From JBFGCM01 sp041581135 (lineage in GTDB: Bacteria; Actinomycetota; Acidimicrobiia; Spongiisociales; UBA5794), in contig JBFGCM010000005.1 in NCBI GenBank assembly GCA_041581135.1, positions 11,916-75,915 on the forward strand: DNA of 64,000 nucleotides, written 5' to 3'. The translations under genes and the position numbers were made by a program. The stretch's first letter is position 1. Each line of letters opens with the position of its first letter. Positions 59,622-64,000 of this stretch are shown one piece after another. Below the pieces are notes generated by a model, which saw only the letters and a list, made by a program, of their open reading frames with translations, did no database searches and was not told the DNA's origin.

Positions 59622-60491
59622 ATGAAATGGCGGCGTTCCGGTACGCCGAGTAGGAACCTCGAAGACCGGCGCGGTCAGCGTCGCAGCGGCGCGGCCCGCG
59701 CCGGGATGGTCGGCATCCCGGCCATCATCGTGGCGTTGATCGCCATGTTCCTCGGTGGTGGCTCCGGTCAAGGGGGCGGCCTCGGCGACCTGCTGGAAGG
59801 CCTGAACACCCCGCCGGCGCAACAGGCCCCGCCCGAGGTGCGCGATCCCGACGCACCCGACCCCGACGCCGATCTGGTGGCGTTCGTGTCGTTCATCCTC
59901 GATGACACGCAGGGCACGTGGCAGGAGCTCTTCGCTGCCGCCGATTCGCAGTACCAGGACGCCCGCTTGGTGGTCTTCGAGGATTTCACCCAATCGGGCT
60001 GCGGCGGCGCCAACAGTCAGGTGGGTCCGCACTACTGCCCCCTTGATCAGACGGTATACCTGGACCTCGACTTCTTCCGCCAACTGGAACGCCAGTTCGA
60101 TGCCTCCGGCGACTTCGCCGCCGCCTATGTCATCGCCCACGAGGTGGCCCACCACGTGCAGAACATCGTGGGCATCATGGACGAGGTTCGCCAGCTGCAA
60201 CAACAGAGCCCGGATCAGCGCAACGATCTCTCGATCGCGTTGGAGTTGCAGGCCGACTGTTTTGCGGGCGTGTGGGCGCGCACCACGTACCAGCGTGACT
60301 TGCTCGAACGCGGCGATCTGCAGGAAGGCATCACCGCGGCGGAAGCCGTCGGCGACGATCGCATCCAGGAATCGGTCACCGGTCAGATCAACCGGGAGAC
60401 CTGGACCCACGGGTCGTCGGATCAGCGACGTCAGTGGTTCATGACCGGGTTCGACACCGGCGATCCGAACGCCTGCGACACCTTCGGCTGA
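59622..60491 (+). CDS. Neutral zinc metallopeptidase (YpfJ-like)
   Basis: This 289-residue protein matches the putative neutral zinc metallopeptidase (YpfJ) family. It has an N-terminal basic stretch, one membrane span (about 30-44, IPAIIVALIAMFLGG) and an external catalytic domain. The HEVAHH motif lies at 173-178, and LELQADCFAGVWA carries the third metal ligand or catalytic glutamate. CGGANSQVGPHYCPLD upstream is a family signature with two cysteines. The ATG at 59622 follows GGAGG, 11 bases upstream. Substrate unknown. Confidence 0.88.
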   Translation: MKWRRSGTPSRNLEDRRGQRRSGAARAGMVGIPAIIVALIAMFLGGGSGQGGGLGDLLEGLNTPPAQQAPPEVRDPDAPDPDADLVAFVSFILDDTQGTWQELFAAADSQYQDARLVVFEDFTQSGCGGANSQVGPHYCPLDQTVYLDLDFFRQLERQFDASGDFAAAYVIAHEVAHHVQNIVGIMDEVRQLQQQSPDQRNDLSIALELQADCFAGVWARTTYQRDLLERGDLQEGITAAEAVGDDRIQESVTGQINRETWTHGSSDQRRQWFMTGFDTGDPNACDTFG

Positions 60492-60644
60492 TCAGCAACT
60501 GGTCGGTTCGCTGAGTGGTGCGCGGCTGGTCGGCCGGTGTCTAGTCACATGGTTCGTACTGGAAACCATTCTCCGCCTTCGAGAGCGCAGTGCCGATATC
60601 ACTTGTACGAGCAAACGGCTCGCGGAAAGCGATTGGAGACTGTG

Positions 60645-60893
60645 ATGCAAGATGGGGGCACAGCGCTCGGCCTGAGCTGGGCGACCGGGGGTAAGCGGCT
60701 CGTCGCCGCGCTACTCGCAGTCGTACTGGTGGCTTCACTTCTGTTCACGCTGGCGCTCAGCAGCCCCGTGAACGACGTGGCGGCAGCCGAGCACCAGGAG
60801 ATCGCCCAGGACGATGGCGAGATGCTTCTCGCCGGGAACTCGTGGTCCTTCCGGACCTTCCGGTTCCTGCCCATGGGGAATTCCTGGTCCTAG
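60645..60893 (+). CDS. Small membrane protein with duplicated GNSWS motif
   Basis: The product has 82 residues: a polar N-terminus (MQDGGTALGLSWATGGKRL), one hydrophobic segment (about 20-40, VAALLAVVLVASLLFTLALS), an acidic stretch (AAEHQEIAQDDGEM) and a C-terminal tail in which GNSWS occurs twice, once followed by FRTFRF and once as the extreme end. ATG 60645 is preceded by GGAGAC. A strong terminator follows at once, so it is a single-gene unit. I know no family with this tail. It might be a processed peptide or a small membrane regulator. Confidence 0.6.
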   Translation: MQDGGTALGLSWATGGKRLVAALLAVVLVASLLFTLALSSPVNDVAAAEHQEIAQDDGEMLLAGNSWSFRTFRFLPMGNSWS

Positions 60894-60916
60894 ATCCTCA
60901 CGATCCAGGGGGATAG

Positions 60917-60942
60917 AGCGGGAGGCCTCACGGCCTCCCGCT
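60917..60942. terminator. Strong hairpin terminator
   Basis: AGCGGGAGGCC and GGCCTCCCGCT form a perfect 11-base stem with a TCAC loop, followed by TCCTGTTGG. It lies 23 bases past the stop of the GNSWS protein gene. This is the best-formed terminator in the window. Confidence 0.8.
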
Positions 60943-61106
60943 TCCTGTTGGCGGGGCCGGATCGCCCTGTCGGTGCTGCCGGACCAGCCTCCCATGCCGA
61001 ACCGCCAGACACCAGGACGGAACACGACGCTTGAACCGACGGTCGCCCTGCCGTGAAGCATGGCGATCTGCTTAGCTTGGGGAGCAAACGAGCTGGAGGT
61101 TGTGCC

Positions 61107-61340
61107 ATGAAGAAGCTGTTAAGGCTGGCGTTGATCGGCCTGGCGGCAGTGACGGTCATGAAGGTCATGGCCGAGAAGAAGGCGTTCGAGGGTCTGAGCG
61201 AGGCCGAAGCCCGCGAGCGGCTGGCGCAGAAGATGCCGGCCAAGATGCCCGATGACAAACGTGCGGAGGTCACCGACAAGGTGATCGACAAGATGCGTGA
61301 GCGCGGCGTGCTCGCCGGGGAGGCTTCGGTCGGCGGCTGA
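61107..61340 (+). CDS. Small hypothetical protein
   Basis: The 77-residue product has a short hydrophobic start (MKKLLRLALIGLAAVTVMKVMAE) that may be a membrane anchor and a charged, helical remainder rich in Lys, Glu and Ala (EAEARERLAQKMPAKMPDDK, EVTDKVIDKMRERG). ATG 61107 follows GGAGG by eight bases. I recognise no domain. It is immediately upstream of the inositol-phosphatase-like gene. Confidence 0.6.
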   Translation: MKKLLRLALIGLAAVTVMKVMAEKKAFEGLSEAEARERLAQKMPAKMPDDKRAEVTDKVIDKMRERGVLAGEASVGG

Positions 61341-61356
61341 CATCGTCAGGGCAGAG

Positions 61357-62136
61357 TTGCTGGCGGTCGCCCTCGAGGCGGCCGCCGCAGCGGCATCGGT
61401 CCACGAGCGTCACTTCCGTGGATCGTTCCGTGTAGTCGATAAGGGCGGCGACGACCTCGTCACCGAGGTCGACCACGAGGCCGAGTCCGTTGTCCGCGAG
61501 GTGCTGAAGTCCGCTCGGCCCGCCGACGATGTCGTCGGCGAAGAGAGCGCCGACACCCCTTCGGCGTCGCCCAGCCATGTGCGGTGGATCGTGGACCCTC
61601 TCGACGGCACCGCGAACTTCGTCCGCGGTGTTCCGCATTTCGCTGTGTCTATCGGCGTGGAAGTGGCCGGTGTGCCGGTGGTTGGCGTGGTGCACGCAGT
61701 CGCCATGGGCGAGCTGGTCACCGGCGTCGTCGGCGAAGCGGCCACCCGCAACGGCACCGCGATCACCGTGGCGCCGGTCCGGGCGCTGCGGGACGCCGTC
61801 CTCGCAACAGGGTTTGCACCGGACCGCGAGCACCGGAGGCGCCAGGGCAGCGTGATCGGCACGCTGCTGGCCGAGATACGGGACATCAGGCGGTTCGGGA
61901 ACCCGGCCCTCGACCTGTGCGCAGTGGCGTCAGGTCGGGTCGATGGGTTCTTCGAGATCGGCCTCGGGCCGTGGGACTACTGCGCCGGGCAGGCCATCGT
62001 CTCCGCCGCCGGGGGCCGTGTCGACGTCATCGACTGCTCGCCGTGGCGCGGACCGCTGGTAGTGGCGGGTGCCGATGGTCTCGTGGCCGAGCTGGTGGAA
62101 GCGCTGGCGAGGGCGGGGGTGCCGGTCGGCACATGA
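61357..62136 (+). CDS. Inositol monophosphatase family protein
   Basis: This 259-residue protein matches the inositol monophosphatase/HisN/CysQ family, magnesium-dependent phosphatases. Metal ligands and catalytic motifs are visible: LVTEVDHEAE, VVGEESAD, DPLDGTANFVRG and WDYCAGQAIVSAAGG. The start is TTG 61357 because AGGG stands five bases upstream and homology begins there. The natural substrate (inositol phosphate, histidinol phosphate, PAP or NADP-like) cannot be told from these motifs. It is 16 bases after the small hypothetical gene and convergent with aceE. Confidence 0.88.
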   Translation: MLAVALEAAAAAASVHERHFRGSFRVVDKGGDDLVTEVDHEAESVVREVLKSARPADDVVGEESADTPSASPSHVRWIVDPLDGTANFVRGVPHFAVSIGVEVAGVPVVGVVHAVAMGELVTGVVGEAATRNGTAITVAPVRALRDAVLATGFAPDREHRRRQGSVIGTLLAEIRDIRRFGNPALDLCAVASGRVDGFFEIGLGPWDYCAGQAIVSAAGGRVDVIDCSPWRGPLVVAGADGLVAELVEALARAGVPVGT

Positions 62137-62189
62137 ACGGCCGAGAGGCGCGATCCACCGATCCCGCCTCGACACGCGGCATGCGGCCT

Positions 62190-64000
62190 TCAGTTCGTAC
62201 GCGGATTGGGAGCGTCGGGGTCGATGCCGTACCGATCGATGGCATCGCCGAGCACGCTTGCATCGAGCGTGCCGTCGGCGACCAGGCCGGTCAGGACGCC
62301 GAGGACGATGTGGCCGGTGTCGATCTCGAAGAAGCGGCGCAGCGCCTCGCGGGTGTCGCTACGCCCGTAGCCGTCGGTGCCGAGGACGCCGAAGCGGCCT
62401 GGCACCCAACGGGCGATCTGATCGGGCACCGCCATCATGTAGTCGCTCACCGCCAACACCGGACCACCGACCTCCGAGAGCACCCGGGTGACGTACGGCA
62501 CCTGCCGGTCTTCGGACGGGTGCAGGCGGTTCCAGCGCTCGACGTCCAGAGCCTCTTCCCGGAGCCGCTTGTACGCCGTGGCGCTCCACAATTCGGCACC
62601 GACGCCGTAGTGCTCGGCGAGCTCCGCCACCGCCTCGCGCGCGGAGCCTTGGAGGGGGCCGGAGAACAAGATGGCAGCACGGTGGCCGTCCGGTGCTTCC
62701 TGCCAGCGATAGAGGCCGGCCAGGATGCCACCGTCCACGCCGTCGGGCTTGGCCGGCATCGGGTAGTTCTCGTTGTAGATGGTGAGGTAGTAGAAGATCG
62801 GCTCGTTCTCGATGTACATCCGGCGGAGCCCGTCTTCGATGATCACTCCCATCTCGTAGGCGAATGCCGGGTCGTACGCCTGCACTACCGGCACCGTCGA
62901 CGCCAGCAGGTGGCTGTGCCCGTCCTGGTGCTGGAGCCCTTCGCCGAGCAGCGTGGTGCGGCCGGCGGTCGCTCCCATCAAGAAGCCGCGAGCTTGTGAA
63001 TCGCCCGCAGACCAGATGAGGTCACCGACTCGCTGGAAGCCGAACATCGAGTAGAAGGTGTAGAAGGGGATCATCGGAATGCCGCGGTGGGCGTACGATG
63101 TCGCCGCAGCCATCCAGGAGGCGAGGGCGCCCGCCTCGGTGATGCCCTCCTCGAGGATCTGGCCGTCCTTGCCCTCCTCGTAGGAGAGCAGCAGGTTGTG
63201 GTCGACCGGCTCGTAGAGCTGCCCCTGGGATGCGTAGATCTTCAGTTCCTTGAACAAGGCGTCCATGCCAAAGGTGCGTCCCTCGTCCGGGATGATGGGA
63301 ACCACGCGGTCGCCGATGTGCTCGTCGCGGGTGAGGCCCCGCAGCAGTCGGGTGAAGGCCATCGTGGTGGACACGGCGTTGCTGCCCGAACCCTGGTCGA
63401 GCTCTTCGAAGGGTGCCCGCGCCGGCATCTGCAGCGGCTTGCGGATGTTGATGACGCGGCTCGGCAAGAAACCGTCGAGCGCCTTGCGGCGGTCGAGCAG
63501 GTACTGGGCCTCCGGCGAATCGGCGGGCGGCCGGTAGTACGGGGGCTCCTTCTCGCCCTCCAATGCGTCGGCGGGGATCTCCTCCTCCATGTCGAGGCGG
63601 CTCCGCAGTGCCATGAGCTGCTGGTTGCTCATCTTCTTGATCTGGTGCGTGGCATTGCGCCCGGCGATCTCGGGGCCGAGCATCCAGCCCTTGATGGTCT
63701 TGGCGAGGATCACCGTCGGTGCACCCTTGATCTCGGTGGCCGCCTTGTACGCGGCGTAGATCTTGCGGGTGTCCAGTCCGCCGCGGCGGAGCGCCCAGAT
63801 CTCGTCGTCGGTCATGTGCTCGACGAGCTTGCGCAGCTTGGGATCCGGTCCGAAGAAGTGCTCACGCACGTACGCGCCGGACTCGGCCTTGTAACGCTGG
63901 TACTCGCCGTCCACCGAGGTGTTCATCTTGTTGACGAGCACGCCTTCGACGTCGACGGCGAGGAGTGGGTCCCAGCTGGAGCCCCAGATGACCTTGATCA
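62190..64000 (-). CDS. aceE: Pyruvate dehydrogenase E1 component, homodimeric type, C-terminal part
   Basis: The frame is open to the window edge, so the N-terminal third lies outside. The visible 602 residues match AceE, the homodimeric pyruvate dehydrogenase E1: VIWGSSWDPLLAVDVEGVLV at the edge, TIKGWMLGPEIAGRNATHQIKKM, VPIIPDEGRTFGMDALFKE, YEEGKDGQILEEGITEAGAL, MIPFYTFYSMFGFQRVGD, GRTTLLGEGLQHQDGHSHL and a C-terminal transketolase-like domain. It feeds acetyl groups to the pyruvate dehydrogenase complex. The same window also has the alpha/beta-type E1 pair at 13200, so the genome has two E1 types. Confidence 0.95.
   Translation of the reverse strand, partial: IKVIWGSSWDPLLAVDVEGVLVNKMNTSVDGEYQRYKAESGAYVREHFFGPDPKLRKLVEHMTDDEIWALRRGGLDTRKIYAAYKAATEIKGAPTVILAKTIKGWMLGPEIAGRNATHQIKKMSNQQLMALRSRLDMEEEIPADALEGEKEPPYYRPPADSPEAQYLLDRRKALDGFLPSRVINIRKPLQMPARAPFEELDQGSGSNAVSTTMAFTRLLRGLTRDEHIGDRVVPIIPDEGRTFGMDALFKELKIYASQGQLYEPVDHNLLLSYEEGKDGQILEEGITEAGALASWMAAATSYAHRGIPMIPFYTFYSMFGFQRVGDLIWSAGDSQARGFLMGATAGRTTLLGEGLQHQDGHSHLLASTVPVVQAYDPAFAYEMGVIIEDGLRRMYIENEPIFYYLTIYNENYPMPAKPDGVDGGILAGLYRWQEAPDGHRAAILFSGPLQGSAREAVAELAEHYGVGAELWSATAYKRLREEALDVERWNRLHPSEDRQVPYVTRVLSEVGGPVLAVSDYMMAVPDQIARWVPGRFGVLGTDGYGRSDTREALRRFFEIDTGHIVLGVLTGLVADGTLDASVLGDAIDRYGIDPDAPNPRTN

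Noticed and set aside
60492..60644. Riboswitch upstream of the GNSWS protein gene
   Set aside because: A small CGAGC/GCTCG hairpin is present, but the sequence does not match any riboswitch pattern I can recall; nothing beyond a leader can be supported.

Overview
The window is about 64 kb of GC-rich bacterial chromosome, densely coded on both strands. Many neighbouring genes overlap by 4 bases (ATGA or GTGA). Several families here are typical of Actinobacteria: an RskA-type anti-sigma domain, a mycobacterial-type acyl-ACP desaturase, DUF3105, DUF2332, a BON-OmpA protein resembling ArfA, an ECF42 sigma factor beside a DGPF/YCII protein, and an NrtR-like regulator next to nadABC. My best guess is an uncultured actinobacterium, possibly of the Acidimicrobiia. 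That placement is inferred from gene content, not from a marker gene. There is no rRNA operon, CRISPR array, insertion sequence or intact prophage.

Layout. 1-1740: sulfur-related cassette (SQR-like flavoprotein, DsrC/TusE-like, DsrE-like). 1921-10663: secreted beta-propeller lipoprotein, acyl-ACP desaturase, a short array of hairpin repeats and a 1831-residue secreted multidomain protein. 10912-16921: DEAD-box helicase, a sigma-region-2/RskA fusion, 2-oxoacid dehydrogenase E1 alpha and beta, AlkD-like glycosylase, anchored YceI-like protein. 17024-25263: YCII/ECF42 pair, VOC protein, orphan molybdopterin oxidoreductase, a lipoprotein, AidB-like acyl-CoA dehydrogenase, secreted EEP-fold protein. 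25691-30174: nadA-nadB-nadC with an NrtR-type regulator and a probable operator. 30295-38369: CHAT-domain protein with four 19-residue repeats, proline dehydrogenase, DUF885 protein, alpha/beta hydrolase, EttA and PdxH.

38370-40246 is a small accessory segment bounded by near-perfect 21-bp direct repeats. It holds a degenerate tRNA-like sequence, a secreted protein with phage-tail-like GIGT motifs and a truncated gene. 40686-45764 is a translationally coupled respiratory operon: four-cluster Fe-S protein, NrfD-type membrane subunit, diheme and tetraheme c-type cytochromes, with no catalytic subunit. 45945-52946 holds mixed housekeeping and unknown genes.

52943-57045 is an envelope-stress-like locus with a response regulator and kinase divergent from a secreted protein and an HtrA protease. 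An 18-mer with two TTCTCA half-sites precedes htrA and occurs again before the YceI-like gene 40 kb away, suggesting one regulon. 57016-64000 carries DUF2332, an OmpA/BON gene with a 41-codon membrane-protein gene, a zinc metallopeptidase, two small membrane proteins, an inositol-phosphatase-like enzyme and the 3' part of aceE.

The strongest candidates for something undescribed are the sigma/anti-sigma fusion (12253-13128), the CHAT protein with its internal repeats (30295-32451), the shared 18-mer, the repeat-bounded island and a small membrane protein with a duplicated GNSWS motif (60645-60893). All calls come from reading the sequence; no database search was run.
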